Part shown: positions 24,294 to 32,655 of the stretch, piece by piece
Numbering within the stretch: the first letter of the stretch is position 1
Layout: every line of letters starts with the position of its first letter
Assembly: GCF_051859345.1 (NCBI RefSeq)
Contig: NZ_JBHYFV010000006.1
Location: forward strand, 62,001 to 126,000
Origin: Marivita sp051859345
GTDB lineage: Bacteria > Pseudomonadota > Alphaproteobacteria > Rhodobacterales > Rhodobacteraceae
DNA length: 64,000 nucleotides
Reading direction: 5' to 3'
The notes under the pieces: model-generated
Database searches by the model: none
What the model was told of the DNA's origin: nothing
The model's input: the letters and a program-made list of their open reading frames with translations, nothing else
Made by a program: the position numbers and the translations under genes

Positions 24294-25187
24294 ATGACAA
24301 AGACCGATACATCCTCTGCCGAACGTTACCTCACCGTACCGGAACTGGCCGCGCTTTTGCGGATCAAGGAACGCAAGGTCTATGATCTGGCGGCGAACGG
24401 AACAGTGCCCTGTTCGAAGGTCACGGGAAAGCTGCTGTTCCCGGAACAGGCCGTGCATCGCTGGCTGGCGCGCGGGCAAACCGGTGCCGGAACAGATGAA
24501 GGACCGCGACCGGCGGTGTTTCTGGGCAGCCATGATCCGCTTCTGGACTGGGCATTGCGGCAGTCGGAATGCGGGATTGCCACGTTCTTTGATGGGTCGC
24601 AGGACGGTCTGGACCGCTTTTCCGCGCGTGAGGGTTTGGCGGCCGGGTTACACATGTTCGACGCTGCCGGTTCGACATGGAACATCCCCGTGGTCGAGGC
24701 GGCGTTTTCCGGCGCGCCGGTTGTTCTTCTGGCATTTGCCAAGCGCATGCGCGGGTTGGTGATTCAGCCGACTATGGCATCGCGCATCGAAACCATCCGC
24801 GATCTGGTCGGGCGAACCCTGACGCCCCGCCAGATAGGTGCCGGGACACGAACCCTGTTCGACCATCTTTTGCGGGACGCCGATATCCTGCCCGAAACGA
24901 TCCAGCTGCGCCCGGTGGCGCGCAACGAGGCGGATGCCGTTCTGGATGTGGCGACCGGCGCGTCTGATGCCACGTTCGGTCTCGAGGCGTTGGCAGAACA
25001 GCACAAGCTGGGCTTTGTGCCCCTGATCGAAGAACGGTTCGACCTGTTGATCAGCCGCAAGGCGTATTTCGAACCGCCGATGCAGCGTTTCCTGGGCTTC
25101 CTGAACAGCCCGGCCTTTGCAGAGCATGCGGCGGGAATGAAGGGCTATGGCGTGACCGAGGCCGGAACCGTGCGCTGGAACGGGTAA
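24294..25187 (+). CDS. One-component regulator: excisionase-type HTH + PBP-like ligand domain
   Basis: A 297-residue protein. Residues about 12-62 (YLTVPELAALLRIKERKVYDLAANGTVPCSKVTGKLLF) are a MerR/excisionase-like HTH; the rest (SHDPLLDWALRQSECGIATFFDGSQDGLDRF ... EERFDLLISRKAYFEPPMQRFLGFL) is a PBP_like periplasmic-binding-type domain without signal peptide, so it acts in the cytoplasm. This HTH-PBP architecture is often linked to molybdate or molybdopterin genes; no such genes are adjacent here, so the ligand is unknown. Confidence 0.88.
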   Translation: MTKTDTSSAERYLTVPELAALLRIKERKVYDLAANGTVPCSKVTGKLLFPEQAVHRWLARGQTGAGTDEGPRPAVFLGSHDPLLDWALRQSECGIATFFDGSQDGLDRFSAREGLAAGLHMFDAAGSTWNIPVVEAAFSGAPVVLLAFAKRMRGLVIQPTMASRIETIRDLVGRTLTPRQIGAGTRTLFDHLLRDADILPETIQLRPVARNEADAVLDVATGASDATFGLEALAEQHKLGFVPLIEERFDLLISRKAYFEPPMQRFLGFLNSPAFAEHAAGMKGYGVTEAGTVRWNG

Positions 25188-25210
25188 GCCCGATCAGGCG
25201 TTCTGATCTC

Positions 25211-25573
25211 ATGTCAGACAAAAAAGATCTTGCCGAAGAGCGGACGGATTGGGCCGAGGCCCGCACCATCCTGGCCAATGAACGCACCTTCGCGGGCTGG
25301 ATGCGCACGGGAATGGCGTCTGTCGCGCTTGCACTTGGGTTGCGGGCCTTGTTCGATCCGTTCGAGCCGACCTGGATTCCCAAATTGGTTTCGACCCTGT
25401 TCATCTTCATCGCCCTGGCGATTTTCTGGGCCGCCTGGCGCAATTCCAGCGAGACGCAGAAAGAACTGCACGCCAAGGACGCACAGCCACAATCAGCCAG
25501 CCGGATCGGCCTGATTGCCGCGATTCTGAGCGCCGGGTCGGCGGCGGCGGGCGCGATCCTCTGGCTGTTGTGA
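25211..25573 (+). CDS. DUF202 (YidH-like) membrane protein
   Basis: A 120-residue protein starting with a charged segment DWAEARTILANERTFAGWMRTGMASVALALGL, the DUF202 signature, followed by two more hydrophobic helices (about residues 55-75 and 97-118). It is an inner-membrane protein of unknown function. It follows the regulator gene by 23 bp, probably in one transcript. Confidence 0.88.
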   Translation: MSDKKDLAEERTDWAEARTILANERTFAGWMRTGMASVALALGLRALFDPFEPTWIPKLVSTLFIFIALAIFWAAWRNSSETQKELHAKDAQPQSASRIGLIAAILSAGSAAAGAILWLL

Positions 25574-25656
25574 AAACGTCGAACCGCGCGCCGAGTGCGG
25601 TGGACCTTTGCGCGCTGACCCCCTAGTTTAGGGCGGACTGCTGGAAGGGTCTCTGG

Positions 25657-27405
25657 ATGTCCGACACCACCCCCTATCAGGTGCTTGCCCGCAAGTACCG
25701 CCCCGAAACCTTTGCCGATCTGGTCGGGCAAGAGGCGATGGTGCGTACGCTCAAGAACGCGTTTGAGGCCGACCGAATCGCACAGGCCTTCGTGATGACC
25801 GGGATTCGCGGAATTGGGAAAACCACCACGGCACGGATCATTGCCAAAGGGCTGAACTGCATCGGACCGGATGGCACCGGCGGGCCGACGACGGAACCCT
25901 GCGGCCAGTGCGAACATTGCGTCGCGATCATGGAAGGTCGCCACGTCGACGTGATGGAGATGGACGCGGCCTCGCGCACCGGCGTGGGTGACATCCGCGA
26001 GATCATCGACAGCGTGCATTACCGGGCCGCGTCGGCGCGCTACAAGATCTACATCATCGACGAAGTTCACATGCTCAGCACCTCGGCGTTCAACGCGCTG
26101 TTGAAAACGCTGGAAGAGCCGCCCGCGCATGTGAAGTTCATCTTTGCGACCACCGAGATCCGCAAGGTGCCGGTCACCGTCCTGTCGCGCTGTCAGCGGT
26201 TCGACCTGCGCCGGATCGAACCCGAAATGATGATCGCTCTCCTGCGCAAGATCGGCGCTGCCGAGAATGCCGAGATCACCGACGACGCCCTGGCGCTGAT
26301 CACCCGCGCGGCGGAAGGATCGGCACGGGATGCGACATCGCTTCTGGATCAATCGATCAGCCATGGAGCCGGGGAAACCACCGCCGAGCAAGTGCGCGCC
26401 ATGCTGGGTCTCGCAGACCGGGGGCGGGTTCTTGACCTGTTCAACCTGGTAATGAAGGGGGATGCGGCTGGCGCTTTGACAGAGCTTTCCGCACAATATG
26501 CCGACGGGGCCGATCCGATGGCGGTGCTGCGCGATCTGGCCGAGATCACGCATTGGATTTCCGTGGTCAAGATCACACCCGAGGCAGCAGAAGACCCCAC
26601 GATCAGCCCGGATGAACGCCAACGCGGTCAGGAACTGGCCGGGGCATTGGGGATGCGACCCCTGACGCGGTTGTGGCAGATGTTGCTCAAGGCGCTGGAC
26701 GAGGTTGCACAGGCGCCCAATGCGATGATGGCGGCGGAAATGGCGATCATTCGCATGACTCATGTGTCGGAACTGCCCAGCCCCGAGGAACTGGTGAAGC
26801 GGTTGCAGGATACTCCTCCTCCGCCGCCGCCTTCGGGGGGTGGGATGCACGCGGGTGGTGCGGGTCAGACACGCGCGACCGGCAGCCCTGCCCCGACGCA
26901 TGGCACCACATCCGGGCCGCATGCCTCTTACGGTGGGGCCGCAGTGGCGGTTGCAGTGGATCAGGCGCTCGCACGGTATCCGACCTTTGAACATGTCGTC
27001 GAACTGATCCGGTCGAACCGGGACGTGAAGCTGCTGGTCGAGGTGGAAGGCTGCGTGCGGTTGGCCGCGTATCAGCCGGGTCGTATCGAGTTCACACCAA
27101 CGGACAACGCCCCCGGCGATCTGGCGCAACGTCTTGGCGGGGCGTTGCAGCGCTGGACGGGCAACCGGTGGGCTGTGACCTTGGTCAATGGTTCGGACGC
27201 GTCGACGATTGTCGAAACACGCGATGCCGCCGTCATGGCGATCAAGGCGGAAGCGGCGGCGCATCCGCTGGTCAAAGCGGTGCTCGACGCCTTCCCCGGA
27301 GCCACGATCGAAGAGGTCCGCACGCCCGACCAACTGGCCGCCGTGGCCGAGGCCGAGGCATTGCCCGAAGTGGAAGACGAATGGGACCCGTTCGAGGAGG
27401 AGTGA
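25657..27405 (+). CDS. dnaX: DNA polymerase III subunits gamma and tau
   Basis: A 582-residue clamp-loader ATPase. Walker A is GIRGIGKTTTA, the zinc-binding cysteines are C...CGQCEHC, Walker B is IIDEVHML, and the SRC/sensor region is LSRCQRF. Domain III and a proline-rich linker (PPPPPPSGGG) lead to a tau-type C-terminus that contacts the polymerase and helicase. Length fits alphaproteobacterial DnaX. No A-rich slippery site was seen for the gamma form; the G6 run in the linker is the only candidate. It heads the dnaX-ybaB-recR block. Confidence 0.96.
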   Translation: MSDTTPYQVLARKYRPETFADLVGQEAMVRTLKNAFEADRIAQAFVMTGIRGIGKTTTARIIAKGLNCIGPDGTGGPTTEPCGQCEHCVAIMEGRHVDVMEMDAASRTGVGDIREIIDSVHYRAASARYKIYIIDEVHMLSTSAFNALLKTLEEPPAHVKFIFATTEIRKVPVTVLSRCQRFDLRRIEPEMMIALLRKIGAAENAEITDDALALITRAAEGSARDATSLLDQSISHGAGETTAEQVRAMLGLADRGRVLDLFNLVMKGDAAGALTELSAQYADGADPMAVLRDLAEITHWISVVKITPEAAEDPTISPDERQRGQELAGALGMRPLTRLWQMLLKALDEVAQAPNAMMAAEMAIIRMTHVSELPSPEELVKRLQDTPPPPPPSGGGMHAGGAGQTRATGSPAPTHGTTSGPHASYGGAAVAVAVDQALARYPTFEHVVELIRSNRDVKLLVEVEGCVRLAAYQPGRIEFTPTDNAPGDLAQRLGGALQRWTGNRWAVTLVNGSDASTIVETRDAAVMAIKAEAAAHPLVKAVLDAFPGATIEEVRTPDQLAAVAEAEALPEVEDEWDPFEEE

Positions 27406-27764
27406 TCCTGTCGCTCCTGCCGGGTGTCGCATGGGCGCAGGATTGCGCGGTGCAGCGCCCCGGATGGGATGGCGCGCCTGTGAGCGCGGTGCAGGAGGCG
27501 GTGTATCTCGCCTCTTCGCCCGCAGCACTCGTACTGTTTCTGGGGACCGTTGCGGCCATCCGTTTCAAAAGTCATTGGGGGACTTTGGCGGTTGTCTTGG
27601 GCTGGACGGCGTTTGCCACCTTTCTGACCATGCTCGCGCCGGCCTCGCGCAGTGCCGCGACGGTCGAAGGCTGTGTCGGGTCGCCCGCCTTGTTCATTGG
27701 CATCATCGCTGCAATATGTGTGGGGATGATCATTTACACCGCGCCACCGATCAAGGGGCGCTGA
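27381..27764 (+). CDS. Small three-helix membrane protein between dnaX and ybaB
   Basis: A 127-residue protein overlapping the end of dnaX. ATG 27381 (GGAAG upstream) gives MGPVRGGVILSLLPGVAWA, a signal-like start; GTG 27402, overlapping the dnaX stop, is an alternative. Three hydrophobic helices follow (about 40-58, 66-84 and 103-122). Two cysteines lie outside the helices. Family not recognised. Its position inside a conserved DNA-replication/repair operon is unusual. Confidence 0.65.
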   Translation: MGPVRGGVILSLLPGVAWAQDCAVQRPGWDGAPVSAVQEAVYLASSPAALVLFLGTVAAIRFKSHWGTLAVVLGWTAFATFLTMLAPASRSAATVEGCVGSPALFIGIIAAICVGMIIYTAPPIKGR

Positions 27765-27779
27765 AACGCGGAGAGAGAT

Positions 27780-28124
27780 ATGTTCAAGGGTTTGGGCCAG
27801 ATGGGTGACATGGCCAAGATGATGAAAGCCGCGCAGGACATGCAGGGCAAGATGGCCGAGATGCAGGAAGAAATGGCCAAGATGACCGTGACCGGTGAAT
27901 CCGGCGCCGGTCTGGTCAAGGCGACCGCGACGGCCAAGGGCGAATTGACGGGACTGGACATCGACCCGTCGATCTTCAACAGCGATGACAAGGAAGTCGT
28001 GGAAGACCTGATCCTTGCCGCGATCAAGGATGCTCAGCAAAAAGCACAGGCCAAGGCACAGGAAGAGATGTCCAAGCTGACCGAAGGTCTGGGCCTGCCA
28101 CCGGGGATGAACCTGCCGTTTTGA
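27780..28124 (+). CDS. YbaB/EbfC nucleoid-associated protein
   Basis: A 114-residue DNA-binding dimer of the YbaB family: methionine/lysine-rich N-terminal helix (MGDMAKMMKAAQDMQGKMAEMQ) followed by the beta sheet (KATATAKGELTGLDIDPSIF). It is the classic partner gene between dnaX and recR. Start supported by GGAGAGA upstream. Confidence 0.95.
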   Translation: MFKGLGQMGDMAKMMKAAQDMQGKMAEMQEEMAKMTVTGESGAGLVKATATAKGELTGLDIDPSIFNSDDKEVVEDLILAAIKDAQQKAQAKAQEEMSKLTEGLGLPPGMNLPF

Positions 28125-28131
28125 CAATGGT

Positions 28132-28154
28132 GGTGGGGTACAAACCCACCTTAC
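28132..28154. repeat. Looser copy of the palindromic element family
   Basis: GGTGGGG-TACA-AACCCACC-TTAC: same layout as the elements at 2102 and 11867 (inverted GGTG.../...CACC followed by C/TTAC), located between ybaB and recR. Confidence 0.45.
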
Positions 28155-28175
28155 CCGACTGTTTGGACCTGAACG

Positions 28176-28769
28176 ATGCGTGACGGCGGCGATATCGAGG
28201 CGCTTATTGCGATGATGGCGCGTCTGCCGGGGCTTGGCCCCCGGTCGGCGCGACGTGCCGTGCTGCACATGATCCGCAAGCGCGGGCTTCTTCTGGGGCC
28301 TTTGGCCGAAGTGATGACGCGTGTGGCGCGGGATGCGCGCGAGTGCCTGAATTGCGGTAATATCGGCACGCAGGACATCTGCGACATCTGTCAGGACAAC
28401 CAGCGCAACAATGGGCTTTTGTGCGTGGTCGAGGATGTGTCGGACCTTTGGGCGATGGAGCGCGCCGGGGTCTTCAAGGGCCGCTATCACGTTCTGGGCG
28501 GCACCCTGTCGGCGCTTGATCAGGTCGGCCCAGAAGAACTGCGCATCCCCAAACTGTCGACGCGGGTGGACAGCGAAGAGATCACCGAGGTGATCCTTGC
28601 TCTCAACGCCACAATCGACGGGCAGACCACGGCGCATTACATCGCCGACCAGCTAGAGGGGCGGGTGACCATGACCTCGCTGGCGCAGGGTGTTCCGATT
28701 GGTGGTGAGCTTGATTACCTTGACGAAGGAACGATCACCGCAGCGATGAACGCACGCAAGCCGATCTGA
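28176..28769 (+). CDS. recR: Recombination protein RecR
   Basis: A 197-residue recombination mediator that acts with RecF/RecO at gaps. The helix-hairpin-helix LPGLGPRSARRAV, the C4 zinc finger (CLNCGN...CDICQD), the Toprim domain (VVEDVSDLWAMERAGVFKGRYHVLGG) and the C-terminal Walker-like segment are all present. Confidence 0.96.
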   Translation: MRDGGDIEALIAMMARLPGLGPRSARRAVLHMIRKRGLLLGPLAEVMTRVARDARECLNCGNIGTQDICDICQDNQRNNGLLCVVEDVSDLWAMERAGVFKGRYHVLGGTLSALDQVGPEELRIPKLSTRVDSEEITEVILALNATIDGQTTAHYIADQLEGRVTMTSLAQGVPIGGELDYLDEGTITAAMNARKPI

Positions 28770-28788
28770 GAAACATCTTCAAGAAATG

Positions 28789-28798
28789 GAACATGTTC
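28789..28798. promoter_or_regulatory. GAACATGTTC palindrome before the MBL hydrolase gene
   Basis: A perfect 10-bp palindrome in the 70-bp space after recR, 41 bp before the ATG at 28840. Candidate operator for the hydrolase-rhodanese operon; regulator unknown. Confidence 0.35.
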
Positions 28799-28839
28799 TT
28801 TCCTCAGCCGTTTATGGTGAAACAGCAAGGGGAGCCTTC

Positions 28840-29739
28840 ATGACATATTCACGCACCAGCGTTTCCCGTGGGGACGGATCGCCCGAGGTCACGGGGTTTT
28901 ACGACGCCGATACCGGCAGCATCCAGTACCTCGTCACTGACCCGAAGACACGCAAGGCGGCGCTGATCGACACGGTGCTGACCTTTGATCCTGAAAGCGC
29001 GACGACCGATCCATCAAGTGCCGATGCCATCCTGCGCTTTGCCCAAAGCGAGGGGATCGAGATCGACTGGATTCTCGACACGCACCCGCATGCCGATCAC
29101 CTGATGGCGTCGTCGTATCTCAAGGACACGCTGGGCAAGCCGAATGCGATTGGCGAAAAGGTTACGGACATCGCAACGCTTTGGCGCGACTATTACAATC
29201 TGCCCGATGCCTTTGATCCGGTCCGCGATTTCGACCATTTGTTCGCCAATGGGCATACGTTCGCGATCGGTGATTTGCCGGTGCGCGTGATGCTGTCCCC
29301 CGGCCATACGCTGGGATCGATCACCTATGTCGTCGGTGACGACGCCGCGTTTGTGCATGACACGTTCATGCAGCCCGATGCGGGCACGTCGCGGGCGGAT
29401 TTTCCCGGTGGAACAGCAGCAGACCTGTGGGCGTCTTTGCAAGACATCCTGTCCCTGCCCGATCACACACGGCTGTTCGTCGGGCATGATTATGGTACCA
29501 GCCAACGGCCGCAGCCCGAATGGGAAGCATCAGTCGCGGAACACCGGCGCCACAACAGTCATATCGGCGGTGGCGTGTCGAAAAAGGACTACATCGCACA
29601 ACGCGAAGCACGCGACAAAATGCTCGCCCTGCCCGACCGGATGTTGCACGTCTTGCAAATGAACCTGCGCGCGGGACGTGCGCCAGAACCCGAAAGTGAT
29701 GGCAACACATATCTCAAAATTCCGATGAACCGATTTTAG
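28840..29739 (+). CDS. MBL-fold hydrolase of the persulfide dioxygenase/Blh type
   Basis: A 299-residue metallo-beta-lactamase-fold enzyme. The metal motif is THPHADHL, with further ligands in SPGHTLGS, HDTF and GHDYG. This subgroup (FYDADTGSIQYLVTDPKTRKAALIDTVL) corresponds to Blh/ETHE1-like proteins that oxidise glutathione persulfide. The downstream rhodanese supports a role in sulfide or persulfide detoxification. AAGGGGAGCC before ATG 28840 fixes the start. Confidence 0.88.
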   Translation: MTYSRTSVSRGDGSPEVTGFYDADTGSIQYLVTDPKTRKAALIDTVLTFDPESATTDPSSADAILRFAQSEGIEIDWILDTHPHADHLMASSYLKDTLGKPNAIGEKVTDIATLWRDYYNLPDAFDPVRDFDHLFANGHTFAIGDLPVRVMLSPGHTLGSITYVVGDDAAFVHDTFMQPDAGTSRADFPGGTAADLWASLQDILSLPDHTRLFVGHDYGTSQRPQPEWEASVAEHRRHNSHIGGGVSKKDYIAQREARDKMLALPDRMLHVLQMNLRAGRAPEPESDGNTYLKIPMNRF

Positions 29740-29748
29740 GAGAACGTC

Positions 29749-30132
29749 ATGGACAGAGAAGAAACCGAAAACGGCACGCTTGAACACTGGACACCGGCCG
29801 AAGTGGCAGCGGCGTTTGCCAAGGATGACATCGTTCTGATCGACGTGCGCACCCCGCAGGAATTCGGTCTGGAGCGGATCAACGGCGCGCTGCTCGCCCC
29901 GATGCAGGCTTTCGAGCCGAACCACATGCCCGACCAGAGCAGGAAGCAGATCGTGTTCCACTGTGGATCAGGGGTGCGATCCGCTCGGGTGGCCAAGCTT
30001 TGTCTTGCACATGGCGAAGACCGGATCGCGCACATGGCAGGCGGCTTTGCAGCGTGGAAAGAGGACGGGCAGACCTATATGGGCACAGACATGGCCACGG
30101 GTGCGCCGAAGGAAATGCGCAAGTCGTCCTGA
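29749..30132 (+). CDS. Rhodanese-domain sulfurtransferase
   Basis: A 127-residue single-domain rhodanese. The active-site loop is HCGSGVRS with the catalytic Cys, and LIDVRTPQEF is the N-terminal signature. It transfers sulfane sulfur, probably from the persulfide chemistry of the preceding MBL enzyme, with which it shares an operon (9-bp gap). A terminator follows. Confidence 0.92.
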   Translation: MDREETENGTLEHWTPAEVAAAFAKDDIVLIDVRTPQEFGLERINGALLAPMQAFEPNHMPDQSRKQIVFHCGSGVRSARVAKLCLAHGEDRIAHMAGGFAAWKEDGQTYMGTDMATGAPKEMRKSS

Positions 30133-30138
30133 GACATG

Positions 30139-30176
30139 AAAAAACCCGGCACCGCATCGCGGGCCGGGTTTCTGTT
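30139..30176. terminator. Bidirectional terminator between rhodanese and trcR
   Basis: AACCCGGC/GCCGGGTT 8-bp stem flanked by an A-run on the left and TTTCTGTTT on the right, between convergent genes. Confidence 0.85.
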
Positions 30177-30193
30177 TCGGTCAGGCCAGACGA

Positions 30194-30955
30194 TCACTTG
30201 TCGTCTTCATCGTCCTCGTCATCGTCGTCATGCGTGCCGTCCGGCAAGTTGAAGAAACTGTCGGCGTCAGCATAATCTTCTTTCTTGGTGGTGTCCTCGT
30301 CATAGGAGGTGCCGGACAGGCTGAAAGTCTCAAGCCCTTCGATAGCACTTGGCAGACGCGGTTCGGCGTCCATTTCAAGGCTCCGTTCCGTCGAGACCAG
30401 CTTGCGGCGCTCGTCATCGGTCATGACAGCTTCCTGCTTTTTCGCGGCCTTGGCAACAACGGCGTCCAGTTCGGACTGCTTGCAGAGGCCCAGCGCCACC
30501 GGATCAATCGGCTGGATGTTGTTGATGTTCCAGTGTGTGCGTTCGCGGATCGCCTGGATGGTCGGCTTGGTGGTGCCGACCAGTTTGGAGATCTGACCAT
30601 CGCTGAGTTCCGGATGAAACTTGACCAGCCAGAGGATCGACGCCGGGCGGTCTTGACGTTTGGACAGCGGGGTGTAGCGCGGACCGCGGCGTTTTTCCTC
30701 GCCCTGTGCCGCAGCATAAACCTTGAGCTTGAGCGCATAGAGCGGGCTGTCTTCAGCCTTCTTGATCTCGTCCGCATCCAGCTGGTTGTTGGCGATGGGA
30801 TCAAAGCCCTTTACGCCTGCTGCAACGTCGCCATCGGCAATGCCCTGGACTTCAAGTTCGTGCATGCCGGTGAAATCCGCGATCTGCTTGAAGGTCAGTG
30901 TCGTGTTGTCCACCAGCCAGACGGCGGTGGCTTTTGCCATGATTGGTTTACCCAT
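30194..30955 (-). CDS. trcR: Cell-cycle transcriptional regulator TrcR (DUF1013)
   Basis: A 253-residue protein of the alphaproteobacterial DUF1013 family, named TrcR in some databases. An HTH-like N-terminal region (TLTFKQIADFTGMHELEVQGIADGD) and a second one (SDGQISKLVGTTKPTIQAIRE) suggest DNA binding. The C-terminus is an extreme Asp/Glu run (HDDDDEDDEDD). AAGGAG precedes ATG 30955. The family assignment is firm; the cell-cycle role is from literature as I recall it. Confidence 0.88.
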   Translation of the reverse strand: MGKPIMAKATAVWLVDNTTLTFKQIADFTGMHELEVQGIADGDVAAGVKGFDPIANNQLDADEIKKAEDSPLYALKLKVYAAAQGEEKRRGPRYTPLSKRQDRPASILWLVKFHPELSDGQISKLVGTTKPTIQAIRERTHWNINNIQPIDPVALGLCKQSELDAVVAKAAKKQEAVMTDDERRKLVSTERSLEMDAEPRLPSAIEGLETFSLSGTSYDEDTTKKEDYADADSFFNLPDGTHDDDDEDDEDDK

Positions 30956-31090
30956 CTCGCGTCTCCTTACGCATAGCTTTTTCGGTCTCTCGGGGCTGGC
31001 CCAAGAGGTCCCGGTTCAGGCCGGGACGGTTTCCATTGTCAGGGAACTTGGCGGCCTTATAGTCGCGCAAAGGCAAAGAGGGAAGAGGGA

Positions 31091-31729
31091 ATGCGGGTTT
31101 TGGTGCTGGCCCTGGTTGGGCTGATTGCGGCGTCGGTGACATGGGCCAAAGGCGAACGGGCCGGACAGTTCGATTATTATGTACTCTCGCTGAGCTGGTC
31201 GCCGACATGGTGTGCGCTTGAAGGCGATGCGCGTCAGTCACCGCAATGTGACACGGAGGCGGATTTTGGCTGGGTCATGCACGGGCTCTGGCCGCAATAC
31301 AATCGCGGCTGGCCGTCCTATTGCCCAACGGCTGAACGCAACCCGTCGCACACAATGACCGGGGATATGGCGGATATCATGGGCACATCGGGTCTGGCCT
31401 GGCACCAGTGGAACAAACACGGGGTGTGTTCCGGATTGTCGGCCAGCGACTATTACGCCTTGTCGCGCGAAGCCTATGGTACAGTGACCCGACCCGAGAT
31501 TTTCCGCCGTCTGGACAAGGCAGTCAAGCTGCCAGCGTCCGTGGTGGAAGAGGCGTTTCTCCAGGCCAATCCGCGACTTGAGCCTGACATGATCACGATC
31601 ACCTGTGCATCCGGGCGCATTCAGGAAGCGCGGATTTGTCTGTCGAGGTCGCTTGACCCCGTGCCCTGTGGTCAGGACGTCGTGCGCGATTGCAGCGCCA
31701 AGGATGCGTTGTTCGAGCCGATCAGGTAA
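31091..31729 (+). CDS. Exported RNase T2-family ribonuclease
   Basis: A 212-residue secreted endoribonuclease. Signal peptide MRVLVLALVGLIAASVTWA; the two catalytic boxes are CAS I (GWVMHGLWPQ) and CAS II (WHQWNKHGVC), and several cysteines form the expected disulfides. It degrades RNA in the periplasm through a 2',3'-cyclic intermediate. A single gene, convergent with the COQ9 gene. Confidence 0.93.
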   Translation: MRVLVLALVGLIAASVTWAKGERAGQFDYYVLSLSWSPTWCALEGDARQSPQCDTEADFGWVMHGLWPQYNRGWPSYCPTAERNPSHTMTGDMADIMGTSGLAWHQWNKHGVCSGLSASDYYALSREAYGTVTRPEIFRRLDKAVKLPASVVEEAFLQANPRLEPDMITITCASGRIQEARICLSRSLDPVPCGQDVVRDCSAKDALFEPIR

Positions 31730-31730
31730 C

Positions 31731-32423
31731 CTAGCGCGGCACGGTCCAACCACCGGGCAGATCATCACGGCGCGACTTTGGCGGTTTCACTCGGGTCAGA
31801 AGCGCATCCGCGCCTTTCATGAAACGTCCCAGCCCCGGCGCCTTGCGGATCTGCGCCTTGACCTTTTCCACCTGCATCACATCGTCGATCCGCCGATCCA
31901 GAAACGCCCAGGTGGCCTGATACTCGAGCGAATCGTCCCCGAGCCAATACAGGACGGTTGATGAATAAACCCCCGAGAGCGTGGCGCGTTTGGTGTACCA
32001 GTTGATATCGCGCGAACTGTCGCCCAGCGCAGTCCAGATCCGATCTGCCGTGCCCCAGACCAGCCTGGCACCTTCGGCGGCGTGCATCGGCAAGGCGAAA
32101 AGGGTGACTCCCCTGCGCACCGCCTCCTTGTCCTCGACGACCTCGAGCCGCAGGCGCACGGCAAGGGCGACCTTGTCGCGGAAACGCATTTGGGTCAGAT
32201 CACGGGTTTGCAGCGCCGCAACCATCCGGTCATCGCCACGCCGGTGATAGGCCGCCGCCATGTCAATCGCACCGCGCGGAAAAAGCCCGCGGGCCACGGC
32301 AGGCGAGACATCCAGATCATCAATGGCGGCGCGAAAGGCAGTGTCTGACCAGCCGTCGAATGGCACATGCATCAGTGCCGCATCCAGAAGGTCGGTCGCG
32401 ATATCGCGGGGTATGTCTGTCAT
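31731..32423 (-). CDS. COQ9-family ubiquinone biosynthesis protein
   Basis: A 230-residue TetR-like helical protein of the COQ9 family, which binds lipids and helps COQ7-type hydroxylation in ubiquinone synthesis. Signature region is SRDINWYTKRATLSGVYSSTVLYWLGD. GGAGG upstream of ATG 32423 fixes the start. Proteins ending 1 bp after the RNase T2 stop show compact packing. Confidence 0.92.
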   Translation of the reverse strand: MTDIPRDIATDLLDAALMHVPFDGWSDTAFRAAIDDLDVSPAVARGLFPRGAIDMAAAYHRRGDDRMVAALQTRDLTQMRFRDKVALAVRLRLEVVEDKEAVRRGVTLFALPMHAAEGARLVWGTADRIWTALGDSSRDINWYTKRATLSGVYSSTVLYWLGDDSLEYQATWAFLDRRIDDVMQVEKVKAQIRKAPGLGRFMKGADALLTRVKPPKSRRDDLPGGWTVPR

Positions 32424-32655
32424 GGTCGGGCCTCCGAACTGTCGGTTGCGAAACGTCATTTAAGGTATCTAGTGCGATCCCGCCGTCAGCGCCACTGTCC
32501 GGCACACCGTTTCGGCGCGGCAAGATCGGCCCTGCGGCAGACATGCGCCGACGGGATCGCGCAAAAAAGTGTTTGCATGCCGGAACCTTCGGGGCTGCCG
32601 CACGTTTTACAAAACTGTTACCCAGCGGGTGTTTTACACAGAGGATTCCAAAACC

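Noticed and set aside
25573..25656. A possible SRP (4.5S) RNA upstream of dnaX, where it is often found
   Set aside because: The 83-bp interval lacks the conserved GGTTC...AGCAGG core and is too short.
26815..26850. The G6 run in the dnaX proline-rich linker as a programmed frameshift site
   Set aside because: No A-rich slippery heptamer or stem-loop of the E. coli type follows; evidence insufficient.
25051..27528. An 825-codon open frame on the minus strand opposite dnaX and its upstream gene
   Set aside because: It is antisense to dnaX, whose motifs are complete, and its translation is low-complexity, His/Arg/Gly-rich with no recognisable domain; a shadow of high GC codon bias.
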